Below, in pieces: positions 10,381-20,950 of a DNA stretch of 64,000 bases (positions are counted from its first letter, which is position 1; every line of letters starts with the position of its first letter). The notes under the pieces are model-generated. The model searched no databases and was not told where the DNA came from. It saw only the letters and a program-made list of their open reading frames with translations. Source of the DNA: Batillaria attramentaria (taxonomy: Eukaryota > Mollusca > Gastropoda > Batillariidae). The position numbers were made by a program, and so were the translations under genes. The stretch is from NCBI GenBank assembly GCA_018292915.2, contig JACVVK020000492.1:205001-269000 (forward strand), in the 5' to 3' direction.

Positions 10381-12377
10381 CCGGGTCATACCCGGCCCCT
10401 ATTTACTGCTATTTTGTTTAAAACTTTGTACTGCTGTATTCCCCTTTTGTTCTTAGTCCCGCTGTCCCTCTAGCCACCCGTTCTACCCTTCCCCGGCCAC
10501 CCCTGTTCATCAGCCTTTGTTCCCTGGCCAGCCCTGTGTAGTGTGTACTGCCCACTAGGCACGCCCGCGCAGTGTTGCGTATCCGCGGTGGCGCGCGTGT
10601 CAATTAGTTGTGTTTGTTTATGTCTGTTTGGTGTCAAATATCTCCGTAGTCCCTTCACTTAGAATAATTCTGTAAACTGCAGTAGTTTCCCGACAGTTTG
10701 TACATTTTAATCATGTTTTGTGTTTAGCGCTGTTTTGTAGTTTAACGGGTGTATTTTGCGATTTTCACCACTTTTCAAATGCGTGGTCTGTGTCTTCACG
10801 CTATTTTATCGGCGATAGGAAATTGTCTGTGTTTTGATGAGATCTGAAACTATTATAGTCTTACAGTACTTTTCGCGCTCGTTAAGATGCACTTTGTTTG
10901 AAGTTTCTAGCTATTATCTAACGCCCACTGTGATTCGTTTTCCATGTGTTAAGAAACACAAATTTCGCTGTGGCTGGCCCACGCGCTCTGCTTTTCGCTG
11001 CACTTGGGGCAGTGCTTTCTTTGCGGCCCGCGCTGGGCGCATAAGTAGCCGCGGGCTACGCCTCACTGGACAGTCGCCAGCCAGCCCTGCCGCGAGTCAC
11101 TGCACGTGTGCACGAATTGTCTCTCCCTGCCATTTGAACTGTTTTCCCGTAATAAACTCATGTCATAGCGACCTCTGTGTTTGGTCTCCCTGCCTGCTGA
11201 ACCGGACCCCTGACACCCGGTTACATATCCAATAATACACACGCACAGTGCATGCTTTTTACTCTTGTAAATTCACGTGTACGTTACATTATGGGCCTCG
11301 AGGTTTCCTTTGAGAATGATAATGATATTCATCAGCTGCAGTCAAAGGTCTATCATCTGCTTACCACTGCAGTCCATTTCTTGCTGACTTCCGTCTCTGT
11401 GTTGTCGAGGGTGTAATTCCACTCAAACTGGAATTGTTCCCCAACACAAGTACGCAAGTCAGCGCCAACGTTGTCGTTCCATGCGAGCCCTTGGACGCCT
11501 GATAACAATCATATCAGACTTTGGATAAATCAGTTTAAGAAACAATCAAACGAAATGTTGCTCTCTTTGTTTGTTCATGTAATTCTTTATATTTCTTTTG
11601 GTATGGTGGATTTGAGTGAAGCAGTATCTTTGACTTCGACGTACTAATTTCACTCAAATTTGGAAAGAAAATCTTTATAAAACAAAGTTTTATGATTAGT
11701 TATCGGGTTGCTGCTTTTAAGGTCAAGGCTCAACTAACGCCCCTAGACGGCTTTCCGTATGGTGTAATTCGGAAAATTTCATTATTGTTATTGACCGGGT
11801 GGGTGGGTGGGTGTTTGGGAGTTTAACGTCCTTTTCCACCACGTAAGGGTGATATCAAAGATGGGGCAACGAGAAAAAGGGCCAGGACAAATATTTGGCC
11901 CCAGCCGGCGGGATTCGAACTCACGACCCGAGCATTGAGAGTCCAACGCTCTACCATTCGGCCACCCCGGCTCCCCCTGTTATTGACCGGAATATGCATG
12001 ATTATACATGTAGAGTTTTAAGCCCACACACTGTAATCTTGTGGCAAGTAAAGTTAGATCGGAACCTTTTATGAGAGACCACAAAGCAATGTTCCTCTTT
12101 TGGAAATTTAATAAATGTCTTATGTCTTATGTCTCTTATGTCTTTTCGCACGAAATGTAATGTCAAGTTGAGTACACCGGATTTCTGTAACAAGGCAAAA
12201 GGATGGGCCTCATTATCCGTGAACATAGCATGAAATAAATCAAGATTAAGACAAGAGCTGGTCCCTCTAGATGTAGGAAACGTTGTCAGGTCTGATATGT
12301 ACGTCATACATACCTAAAGCGAGCAAAACAGGCAGCAGAAGAACACTGAAATCCCCCGTTTGTTGTGTTCCTGCCAT
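7056..12377 (-). CDS. Gene A: secreted Ig-Ig-coiled coil-C1q protein (QREP-like lectin), complete
   Basis: Joined on the minus strand: 12377-12314, 11498-11365, 9693-9495, 9143-9001, 8671-8305, 7462-7056. The sum is 1314 bp, exactly 438 codons including TAG. Order: signal peptide (1-22), Ig1 (about 22-132), Ig2 (about 133-225), heptad coiled coil (about 240-300), C1q (about 308-437). Ig2 has Cys (LTCGQF) and the GGEYSC Cys. Ig1 has Cys in LRTC but GNYSLI where the second Cys is expected. The C1q domain shows GGAYNGTSGSFTVPYNGTYF and the terminal AFSGFLL. All junctions are GT-AG with matching phases. From family knowledge such proteins are secreted pattern-recognition lectins that oligomerise through coil and C1q head; the ligand is unknown. 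Its intron 2 holds a SINE and a solo LTR absent from paralogue C. Confidence is high for structure, moderate for the immune role. Confidence 0.88.
7509..7580. repeat. (GT)n microsatellite in gene A last intron
   Basis: About 70 bp of GT repeats 47 bp upstream of the C1q acceptor. Confidence 0.95.
7685..7885 (+). mobile_element. tRNA-headed SINE (family 2), copy 2
   Basis: GGTGGTCTAGTGGTAAAGAC (A box) and CAGATTCGAGTCCC (B box), then GATTCTCTCCGGGT and a tail ending CTTAAAAATTAATG. It is inserted in the last intron of gene A, antisense to the gene. Confidence 0.65.
7884..8093 (-). mobile_element. (AAT)n-headed dispersed element, copy 2
   Basis: Reverse complement of the 868-1112 element, ending in (ATT)n at 8080-8092. 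In the last intron of gene A; followed to 8290 by an A/C-rich AAAAC low-complexity run. Confidence 0.65.
8305..8671 (-). CDS. Gene A exon 5: second half of Ig2 plus coiled coil
   Basis: Acceptor TTCTTTCAG|ACTCCA (phase 0) and donor ACGTTG|GTAAGT (phase 1), 367 bp. It encodes TPSGRQSSSKYQDGRFYLQL, the GGEYSC Ig cysteine, a CLPDGSLLEA hinge, then heptads AENTDLK and AENKDLK. A different acidic coil follows (SLDTKSETLVDGLRNETKSL), unlike the pure AENTD/AAVKDLK repeats of genes B and C. Confidence 0.85.
9001..9143 (-). CDS. Gene A exon 4: first half of Ig2
   Basis: The acceptor chosen is GTCACACAG|AACCTC because only this AG restores the frame with the phase 1 donor of exon 3. The donor is TGGCAG|GTGACT, phase 0. 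It is 143 bp and encodes PPRTTGRLQVAQDRKAIYD then WHVTLTCGQFVSPGH and VVWQ. Genes B and C have exons of identical length. Confidence 0.83.
9495..9693 (-). CDS. Gene A exon 3: second half of Ig1
   Basis: Acceptor TTCGCAG|CTAAAC and donor TAGCAG|GTAACC, phase 0 in and phase 1 out, 199 bp. It encodes LNGQTVQLMLERPTEF then HSGNYSLIVEV and RSANLTVA. The F-strand position that normally reads YxC reads Y-S-L, so Ig1 lacks the canonical disulfide partner. Confidence 0.85.
10317..10376. repeat. (AT)n microsatellite
   Basis: About 56 bp of AT. Gene C has only GTATATATACA at the same intron position, so the tract grew next to the LTR insertion. Confidence 0.9.
10376..11225 (+). mobile_element. Solo LTR in gene A intron 2
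   Basis: An 850-bp sequence starting TGAGACCGGGT and ending ACCCGGTTACA (TG...CA, short inverted ends). It has a CATAAGTA TATA-like motif near 11040 and AATAAA near 11151. The orthologous intron of gene C (near 53905) is an empty site. A diverged relative is at about 24610-25405. No internal gag-pol, so it is a solo LTR. Confidence 0.75.
11365..11498 (-). CDS. Gene A exon 2: first half of Ig1
   Basis: Acceptor TTATCAG|GC and donor GCAGTG|GTAAGC give 134 bp, phase 1 in and phase 0 out. It encodes VGADLRTCVGEQFQFEWNYT and ends KKWTAV. This is the B-C strand half of an Ig fold with its first Cys and a Trp. The matching exons in genes B and C are the same length. Confidence 0.85.
11799..11977 (-). 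mobile_element. SINE family 1 in gene A intron 1 side, with target duplication
   Basis: Complete copy flanked by TGTTATTGACCGG at 11786-11798 and 11978-11990. Gene C has the uninterrupted site (about 54475-54490), so the insertion post-dates the A/C duplication. Confidence 0.9.
12314..12377 (-). CDS. Gene A exon 1: start codon and signal peptide
   Basis: The ATG is at 12377-12375, followed by MAGTQQTGDFSVLLLP and a short leucine/valine core ending in ALG, a plausible secretory signal. The exon ends TTTAG|GTATGT in phase 1. The same exon is found in gene C at 55982-55919 with one Leu to Met change, which supports this start. Confidence 0.85.
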
Positions 12378-12489
12378 GATGATCTGTAGAAGCTCAGTTA
12401 ACGCGGTGCAAGTGTCGAGCTGTATGCCAGATGTCGCGCTCCTCTCACAGTTCCCAGCACGTCTGTCGACTGTGGCAACTCCAACTTGT

Positions 12490-12501
12490 GCTTATAAATT
12501 A
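12490..12501 (-). promoter_or_regulatory. TATA-like box upstream of gene A
   Basis: On the minus strand AATTTATAAG lies about 115 bp before the gene A ATG. Gene C has AATTTATCAG at the same place (near 56095-56105), so the A of TATAAG is lost there. A further TATTTATG motif next to a CGTCA (CRE-like) core lies near 12530 in A. Function is inferred. Confidence 0.35.
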
Positions 12502-12550
12502 TTTGATGACGTGGTATCTTCTGCGTCATAAATACGTCGGCAGTTCATCC

Positions 12551-12555
<5 letters not shown>

Positions 12556-12588
<33 letters not shown>
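12556..12588. repeat. (GT)n tract 5' of gene A
   Basis: The last sequence shared with the gene C 5' flank, where the equivalent tract is 56159-56217. It marks a duplication breakpoint. Confidence 0.9.
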
Positions 12589-12590
<2 letters not shown>

Positions 12591-12789
12591 TGTCATTTGT
12601 GTAATAATGGAACTGAGACACAAATCTCAACTCCAAAGAGGGAACCGAGGTGTATGATGGAACGTTCCCACATTGCACTAAGTGCAAAATCGTGTTCTAC
12701 GCCCTGAAAAACGTATAAAAAATTGATTGTTTGCAAAAATTTGGAAATGTCCCCATTTTGCACTTGTGCGACTGTGTGACTTTTAAACA

Positions 12790-13728
12790 CTTTACACACG
12801 TCCCGTGTTTACATCAAAATTTTGTGTTTTGATTTCCCTGTTGTCACACACATTTGCCTATGGGTTATTTCGGGTTATTTGCATCGCACACTTTAATATC
12901 CTTCAAAACACATGCATTTAAAGTCAAATGGTCTCAGCAGAGGATTATACTGAGCCATAAAACACTGTTTTCTGCACCGGCGATTAAACCCAAATGCTGC
13001 ATGTAAAGTTGGGACGTTCCGTGTTCACATCAAAATTCTGTGTTTGGGTTTATCTCTTATTACACCCTGTTGCCTATGGGTTATTTCAGGTTATTTGCAT
13101 CGCATACTTCAATACGCTGCAAAAGGCATACACTGAAGGCCAAAATGGCCTATGTGGAGAACTACACTTAGCCAGAAAACAATGCCTTCCGCACCGGCGA
13201 TTAAACCCAAATGCTGTATGTAAAGTTGGGACGTTCCGTCTTCACATCAATATTCTGTGTTTGGGTTTTTCTGTTCTTACACACATTTGCCTATGGTTTA
13301 TTTCAGGTTATTTGCATCCCTCACTTTAACATCCTGCAAAACACATGCATTCAAAGTCAAATGGTCTCAGTAGAGGACTATACTGAGCAAGAAAACACTG
13401 TTTTCTGCACCGGCGATTAAACCCAAATGCTGTATGTAATGATGGGACGTTCCGTGTTTACATCAAAATTCTGTGTTTGGGTTTATCTGTTATTACACAC
13501 ATATTCCTATGGATTATTTCAGGTTATTTGTATCGCACACTTTAATATGCTGCAACAGACATACATTCAAGGCCAAATGGTCTATGTGGAGAACTATACT
13601 TAGCCAGAAAGCAGTCATCCGCACTGGCGATTAAACCCAATGCTGTAAAGTTGGAATGTTCTGTGTTCACATCAAAATTCTGTGTTTGAGTCTCTCTGTT
13701 CTTACACACACTTGTCTATGGGTTGTTG
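12790..13728. repeat. About 215-bp satellite, roughly 4.5 units
   Basis: GCACCGGCGATTAAACCCAA recurs at about 12973, 13190, 13406 and 13620 (spacing 213-217), with GGGACGTTCCGTGTTCACAT and TTATTTCAGGTTATTTGCAT in each unit. A similar CACATCAAAAATTTGTGTCC motif is in the array at 31.0-31.7 kb. Confidence 0.85.
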
Positions 13729-13743
13729 CAGTTTAGTTACATC

Positions 13744-13793
13744 ACCCTATGTGGTGGAATAGGACGTTAAACCCCCAAACATCCACCCACCCT
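13744..13793 (+). mobile_element. 5'-truncated SINE family 1 with target duplication
   Basis: Only the last 50 bp of the family (ACCCTATGTGGTGG...CACCCACCCT), yet flanked by CAGTTTAGTTACATC at 13729-13743 and 13794-13808. This shows LINE-style 5' truncation of a SINE during target-primed insertion. Confidence 0.85.
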
Positions 13794-14159
13794 CAGTTTA
13801 GTTACATCGCACTCTTTAGTATGCTGCAAACGATTCAGTCAGTCAACCGATTGCTGCAAGCGAGGCTTACCGGCACAGAGCTAAATAAACGTGAAGGGCT
13901 CAATCTGTCTCTATTTTTAATGCAAGTCTGTGGTCAGTGAAAAAAAGAGAGGGTGGCGGGGGAATAGCTGAGCGCCACTTAAGTACCCATTGGGTTACAT
14001 ACTAGCTGTTGACATGCCATCCTGGATAACCCGGTCATCTGTCTAAGCCGGTCAATTTGACTCAGTCCCTTGGGTGACCAGCGTACACAGGTTTGACTGT
14101 AAAAATAATATATTATTATTGTTTTCCTTATGAGTCTCAGCTTCATCGGTATTCACACA

Positions 14160-14940
14160 TTCAATTATTACTGCATTCAAACCACCCTCCACACCCCCAA
14201 CACCCCACGCCACAGTCAAACTCGCAAACACCACCCACTCCACACCACAGACTCTTTCCCTCTATATTTCCCTCCCCAGAACTCTATCTCACATACAAAC
14301 ACAACCCACCTAAAAGACATACAAACTAAGTGCATAATTTGATGTAAAATCGCACGGTTAACACCAACACTACAGTCAAACTTGTGTAAGCTGGTAACTC
14401 CTAACTCAAATCACAAATGACAGAACAAACCTTCAGTACCGTACCCCACTTATACCCAAGAACACATTCACCACTCCCACCGATCTACAGCCTGAACCCT
14501 CAGAGTAGGACATTTGTACACTGACCAACTTGCACACACTATTCAACCCATAACGGCCCCACATACCTCACATGCACACCACCACGCCATTTTACAGGCT
14601 TCAAGGTACAGACGCCATCCAGCCCCCTCCCCCTCCAAACTCCTCTCCAACAACCAACATACAGTAACGACAGTTCTACCCCACTATATATGTACCAAAA
14701 CCTGCAGTCCACTAACGACACCCATGCAGGCGCAAGAAACATTAAAAAATCACAAGCCTACCACCCCACTGTTACAGGCATAACACCTTCTGACACCCAA
14801 CAATCACTTCCTACATTCCTTCAACAGCACTTAAAACTATCCCCACAAGTAATCCAATTGCCATTGTCTACCAATTACCCCCCCCCCACCCCCGCTGTCT
14901 GGTGCAACAATATTACAATCCAGTCACCACAATAACACAC
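14160..14940. other. Strongly G-poor, C/A-rich strand
   Basis: The plus strand is almost devoid of G for nearly 800 bp (CCACC, ACACC, CTCCA motifs), unlike flanking DNA. No convincing gene; open frames are compositional. Confidence 0.65.
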
Positions 14941-15310
14941 CACCATATCTAATGGACAACCACTTTCGCACAGTTGTCTCTTTCAAAGTCATTTTGATCT
15001 TCACATAATATTATATGGTTGGTTAATTGGGATTTAACGACCCCACCACAACGAAGTGATAAGAAAATGGCCAGCGTTCCAAAAATATTATTTTAAAGAG
15101 ACAGGTTTGCTCTATATTCTAAGGCAGTGTGAAACAGTCCGCTACTGTTGTTAATTCCTGTTTTGGGGTGCAGGTAAAGAACTAAGACAAAATCACTGTA
15201 ACACTTAAATTGATATTATATTAAGAGCCTGCAAATAAAAGATCACCACCCAATGGTCAATGCATGAAATCACTTTCTATACCCCGTTTTCGTCTGTCTG
15301 ATTTCCAGTA

Positions 15311-15470
15311 AATAGGGGGACGGGATAGCCGAACGGTAGTGTTGGGGTTTCAATGCTCGGGTCGTGAGTTTGAACCCCGGCTTCGACCATATTTTGTGCT
15401 TGCCTTTTTCTCATCGCCCCATCTTTGATATCACCAATATATGGCGGAAAACTCCCAAACACCCAGCCGC
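15311..15470 (+). mobile_element. SINE family 1, diverged copy
   Basis: GGGATAGCCGAACGGTAGTG (A box region), GTCGTGAGTTTGAACCCCGG (B box), tail ATGGCGGAAAACTCCCAAAC. Older than most copies. Confidence 0.75.
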
Positions 15471-16490
15471 TGAATTGTTGGGGGTTTTGTTTTGGTTGTC
15501 TGGTGGTGGGACATTACTGTTTTCGCGGTCTAAGGGTGTGGGATTTGTTATTTGCGTGCCATAATAGGATGCTTACGACACATGCAGTGTGTATGAAATA
15601 CTTCCATGTGCATAATGTGGGTAACCTTGGCCTGAGGGGTCAAGGTCACAGGAATAGGGATGAAAGGGAAATAAGACAACCAGTAGAACATTTGCTTTAT
15701 CTGCATTGAATGTTGCTAAGAATACATTTTCGGAATAACCTCTGGTGTTACACAGCACTTTCAAGCTTCGCAATTACAAGCTTCTCTCGTGCACACACAC
15801 ACACACACACACACATCTCCGGGCCTTATATACAGTAACGGCATTCTAGTACATTCTGGACCACTCTTATAACAGAACCAATCAAAATCAAAGCGTGAAT
15901 CACATTATTGCTATTTTAAAACTAAAGAAGAATCCAGAATAATCAAGTACCTGCCCGCCGAACCTAGGCGCGTTATATAACACCTTCTAATCGTAAACAG
16001 GTCAGAAGCGATTTGCACGAGATTTCCGAGCAACTGAGCCCTAGGCCCGAAGTGCATACTGTCGCCCGAGGGTAAAAGGGGGCAGCCAAAACAAGGTCAC
16101 CACTTCTCGAATACTCCTGATAACAAAAGAAACTTCTGGATCACGGGAAACAGATTTACATTACTATAAAAGAATATAAACTAAACAAAGCGACTTCTCT
16201 ATCTCACCAAAGCTACAAAAAAAGCATTACAGCTGTTATCCTACAGCATACAAACAAAATATAAACAAGAGGCACAGCCACGCTCGTAACACTGGCATAT
16301 GCTTGAAAGTTATGCTGTCTTCCCACTCCCCCCCCCCCCCCCCCCCACGCCACCTGAAGCAAAGACACTTTCTGGTGACTTAATATGATGAAAGTACACA
16401 TACTGATTTCAGTCCATGTCAAATTCCACAGTAATGTGTTTTGTTGTTGTTGTTGTTGTTGTATGTTTTGATTTTTTATTGTTGGATTTT
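15471..16490. other. Non-coding stretch
   Basis: (CA)n at 15790-15815, poly-C at 16329-16345, (TTG)n at 16441-16460. No gene recognised. Confidence 0.5.
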
Positions 16491-16955
16491 TTTTAGTTAT
16501 ACAATCAGATACATAGTTTTCGACCGTGCTTTACTCAGAGAATTTCTTTGACACCTAAAGCCATATGGGTGGTCAGAGAGAGACGGAAAGAGATTTTTGT
16601 TTTTCCAGAGCGGATTTATTAACACAACAATTACTAAGCAAAATCAAGAGCCTGTAGTAATGCTCAGGTGGAACAAATAACCCTTTCCTTTGCAGAACTA
16701 TTTGAAAAAAATGACAGTTTGTGGGTACAATCAGTCTTAGGTTTACTGTACACATACCCCTCATTTTATATTAATAACAGTATAATATCTGAAAGGATAT
16801 TGAATACAGGAATGCAATGAGCACAAACCTATCATCAATGGAAACAAACGGGGAGACAACTGTATCCCAAAGGGACACCATTCATCTATTTCTAGCCTCA
16901 TGTTTGATTTTCAAAGCATATTTGCCAGTTTTATGGAAATATTCATCCTGAAGCA

Positions 16956-17654
16956 GTGAAAGTAAAAGTTGAACCTTGTTATGTACATTTCATCCACCAG
17001 TGTGCAGATTTACCCTGCGAGTCAGTTCCAAAAGATAAAACATTTCGTGATGCTGTGCATGGTTTCTGTTTAGTCCTCATTTGTACTGACCTTGCATGTT
17101 ATTTCACACACTGTTCAAACACACACAGAACACTTTGGTATGCAACTGACTTCAGCTGTACTGCAGGCTTACTGCATTTACTGCTGGTGATGTCTTTCAT
17201 GAGATCTATCTCTATATTGCCTGAGGTCATACTTGAAACACCTATGTACAGACCACTGAGCACATGCGACACAGCAAAATGCACAGTGTGCCCAGCTTTT
17301 CGGGCCCCCCACCCCTCCACCCTTCCTGCTGCACCAATGCACACACCTCTGTCTAGCATACAGGTTTGTTCAGTGCTCTGCAACAACATGACAAAGTCCA
17401 GGGAAAAGAATATCCTAAAAGTCTATCATGATGCGATCAGCAGGGGGAAACACAGCAGGACCATTCTCACCTTCGTAGACTGGTTACTGTCTGTGTATAT
17501 GTTTATCCAAACAGCCGTGAGATTCAGATCTAACGCAGCACTCCCTCTAGTTTCACTCTGTTGCCTCCCAGTACTGCCTCTACTCACTCCTCTCCGACTT
17601 TCCTGGCCTCCCCACACAGAACACATCTGCCACCTCCCACTGGCACTCGATTAG
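16956..17654 (+). other. 232-codon open frame, unrecognised, probably non-coding
   Basis: Cys-rich translation (for example PLSTCDTAKCTVCPAF) with no recognised domain, no clear splice context and an unstructured C-terminus. It is listed only because it is long and not a microsatellite. Upstream sequence (16840-16880, GGGGAGACAACTGTATCCC) looks like gastropod transcript-tail DNA, so it may be UTR or chance. Confidence 0.2.
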
Positions 17655-17841
17655 CGTTGATTGATCACCTTCTCGTTCCCATCATCAAAGTTATTTTCTT
17701 CCAACTCTTCTGCATGTCCGATGGTATCAGGAAAACCGCTGTCCAAATCTACATATCTTGCTACACTCTAATCTTCACTTTCTGCACAACTCCCCGGGAT
17801 ATTGAACAAAATTCGATGATTACCCCTATTACGTAATGATC

Positions 17842-17989
17842 GTGCCGCCATCTTGTTGATACTAACATCTAAACTTACGAAAAGCAGCATAACTGGCAAA
17901 CCGACATCTTTCAAACCCACGTGCTTTGCCAGTTTTGCAGCCCTGTTTTTCGTAAGTTTAGATGTTTGTATCAACAAGATGGTGGTGCC
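17842..17989. mobile_element. Foldback MITE of about 148 bp
   Basis: Left arm GCCATCTTGTTGATACTAAC ATCTAAACTTACGAAAA and its near-perfect reverse complement at the right. The inner AACTGGCAAA and TTTGCCAGTT also pair, so almost the whole unit is palindromic. Confidence 0.75.
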
Positions 17990-18409
17990 ATGCCCACACC
18001 GGTATGCAATTCGTCACGAATGACGTGCATACAACGGCTTCCCCGTGATTCCCACACTGCTGAAAATGGTGACTCTTGAATCTGTCTATAAGCGGACTTG
18101 CGAAGGAAAGGCATAAAGTGTGACGTTACTGCGATGGCAGAGTGACGGGGAGGTGGGGGAGCTCTATGTGTACTCACAATGGTCGTGGGAGGAGGGGAGG
18201 GGGGTCTGTTCTGGGCTGTGCTAGACTCTTTTAAGAACATATCATGTAACTAACACTAACGACCAATAAACAACAAAACAAAACAAACAAAACAAAACCA
18301 AAACACCCATCCCAAACAGTGGAGGCATAATTAACATGAGAGGTTATGTGTGTATTAATAAACAGCTTTTGGCTATGGATATCAGTTATATGCCTTAGCT
18401 AAGTCCGCT

Positions 18410-19045
18410 GGTCCATTACCTGATACTCTTGTTGTCAGTGATACTACTGTTCCATTTGCCAAATCAGCTAAGAATCTTGGTGTTGTTCTTGACTCACACT
18501 TGACTATGCATGCTCATGTAGTGAACATCATCCCTACTGTGAACTTTGAGCTCAGTCGTATTAGCTCTATTCGTCATTTCCTCTCAGTTTAGGCTACAAA
18601 GACTCTTGTGTCAGCTTTTGTGCCTTCACGCTTGGATTACTGTAATGGTCTCCTTGTAAACAGCCCGAAGGATCTCTTACAGTGACTCCAAAGGTTACAA
18701 AACAATGCGGCACGCCTAGTTCTGAGAGTTTCGCGAAGAGATCACATCACCCCACACCTCCGCACTTTGCACTGGCTCCCCAGGGGCTCGCATTAAGATT
18801 GCTTGCATGTGCTACCGTGTCATTAGTCAGTCTGGACCTTCTTATCTCTCTGAGTTAGTCTACGTACCAACAAGAACACTTCGCTCATCCACTCTCACAC
18901 TCTGCAAACCACGTGTCTTCACTAAAACCTTTGGAGAAAGGTCTTTCTTTTCTGCAGCACCGACTATTTGGAATTCTCTTCCTTTATCTGTCCGCTCAGC
19001 AAGTACTGACTCGGCCTTCCGCTCTGCTTATAAAAGGACTCTTTA
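18410..19045 (+). pseudogene. LINE reverse transcriptase C-terminal fragment, broken
   Basis: Translates in pieces to AKNLGVVLDSHLTMHAHVVN, SRLDYCNGLL, QNNAARLVLRVSRRDHITPH, LRTLHWLP, then MCYRVISQSGPSYLSELVYV and AAPTIWNSLPLSVRSA. These are hallmarks of jockey/CR1-like non-LTR elements. There are two stop codons and a frameshift near 18785. Confidence 0.85.
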
Positions 19046-19139
19046 ATGAATTCTTTCACTGAGCTGGGGGGGGGGGGGGGCTTGAGCATCTTGACCATGT
19101 TTTTTGCTCAGCGAAACAGACAGAATAATTTTTGATGAG

Positions 19140-19609
19140 TAAAACCATATAATTATTCAAAGAAAGAGGGAGAGGGAGATTTCTTTTGACAACTCACGGA
19201 ATCGTATCGCACAGAGAGAGAGAGATAGAGAGAGAGGGGGGTGGGGGGGGGGAAGATGTAATTGTCTTGGGGAGACATTGGAAGAGAGAGAAAGTTTTGA
19301 GTCATAATACCAGATACAAAGTTCACAACACAGTTCCCGGCTATTTTATACTGAGTGAGACAGATTGAGAGAATTTCGTTCACTACTAAAGACGTATAAT
19401 CATGCAGCGAGTGAGAGAGAGGGCGGGGGGGGGGGGGGGGTTTGTATCGGCAAGACTTTGGAAGAGAAAGTTTCGTGAGCTATATATTACCAGATACATA
19501 GTTTACGATACTGTTCGTGACTGTGTTTTACTGAGTGAAACAGATTGAGAGATTTTTTTTTTTTTAACCATGCGAGACGTACATGTATAATCATTCACAC
19601 AGAGAGACT

Positions 19610-19644
<35 letters not shown>

Positions 19645-20919
19645 CTTTGACAACTAACGGAATTGCATCAGGGAGAGTTGGTCGTCAATTATGACACATA
19701 GTAGACGGTGGTTTGAGACTTGCTCGATGGACTCCGATCCAACTGACAACCGCAGAGGAGATAGTTTGCGTTGTTGATTTTGGCACGTTGTCATTAGCAT
19801 GCTTTAGGGTTTTTTTTGGGGTTTTTTTAGGTATTGATTGCCATGTGGTTGACTTTTACACCACTGGGAGACTTCAATGAGGCTATGCTGCAATACTTCG
19901 TTTACTTTGGACTCATCCATATCCGACGCATGGCGCGTGGAGTCGTCAGCAAACATATCACAGCTTACATTAGAGTTTGAGATGGAGAGGGGCATATCAT
20001 TGATGAATAAACAAAAGAAAACTGGGCCAAGGATAGAGCCTCTGGGGCATACCGAGCTTACAACACCTTCCTCAGAAAACGCACCATTGTGGTAGACTTT
20101 CTGCCTTCTACCTTGAAGATATGAACAAAATAAGGAGATTGTCTTAGGATCAGGGATGTACATGTATATAGATAATTTCTCCAACAAAATGCTGTGGTTT
20201 ACCAAGTCAGAGAGAGAGAGAGAGAGAGATTTCCTTTGACAACTACTGGAATAGTATCACACAGAGAGACGGGGGGGGGGGGGGGGGGGGCATTTGAAAA
20301 CTAGCGGAAATGTATCTGGGAGACTTTGAGAGAGCAAGTTTCCTGAGTTATATTATCAGATACATTGTTCATGACAAAAATTCGCTACTGTGTTTTACTC
20401 AATGTGACAGACAGAACGAATTTCTTTAACAATTGAAGCCAGTTAATTAGTTAGTCAGGGTTTTATTCTGCAAAAGCTTTGCGTGGCTTTATGCCCGTAA
20501 AACTCACTCTGCACAAGCTGGAAACACTCGACTAAAGCCATATAGTTATCCAGAGAGAGAGAGAGAGAGAGAGAGTTTCTTTGGCAACTAACGGAATTGT
20601 ATCAAAGAGAGAGAGAGAGAGAGGGGGGTTTGACAACTAACGGAATTGCATCAGGGAGACTTTGAGAGAGAATGTTTCGTGAGTGATACTACCAGAAAGT
20701 GAGAGACAGAATGGAGGGGGATTTCACAACCAACGGAATTGTATCAGGGAGACTTTCAGAGAGAAAGTTTCCTGAGTTGTATTATCAGATGCTTAGTTCA
20801 TGACAAAATTCGCAACTGTGTTACTCTATGAAACAGACAGAATTTCTTTGACGAGTAAAGCCATATAATTATTCAGAGAGAGGGGGAGAGGGATATTTTC
20901 TTTGACAACTAATGGATTT

Positions 20920-20950
<31 letters not shown>

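Larger units (their letters stand above)
8672..12590. repeat. Gene A segment paralogous to gene C (52303-56216)
   Basis: Introns and 5' flank align with gene C up to and including the (GT)n tract after CAGTTCATCCCCT. Beyond the tract the two loci differ completely (satellite here, orphan-exon block there). Confidence 0.8.

Noticed and set aside
14045..14400. Tc1-like element bounded by TTTGACTGTA (14090-14100) and CTACAGTCAAAC (14370)
   Set aside because: The two ends point outward, not inward, so they do not bound one element; partners were not found.
18374..19045. Host gene encoding a reverse transcriptase-like protein
   Set aside because: Stop codons and a frameshift plus truncation mark it as a dead LINE fragment.
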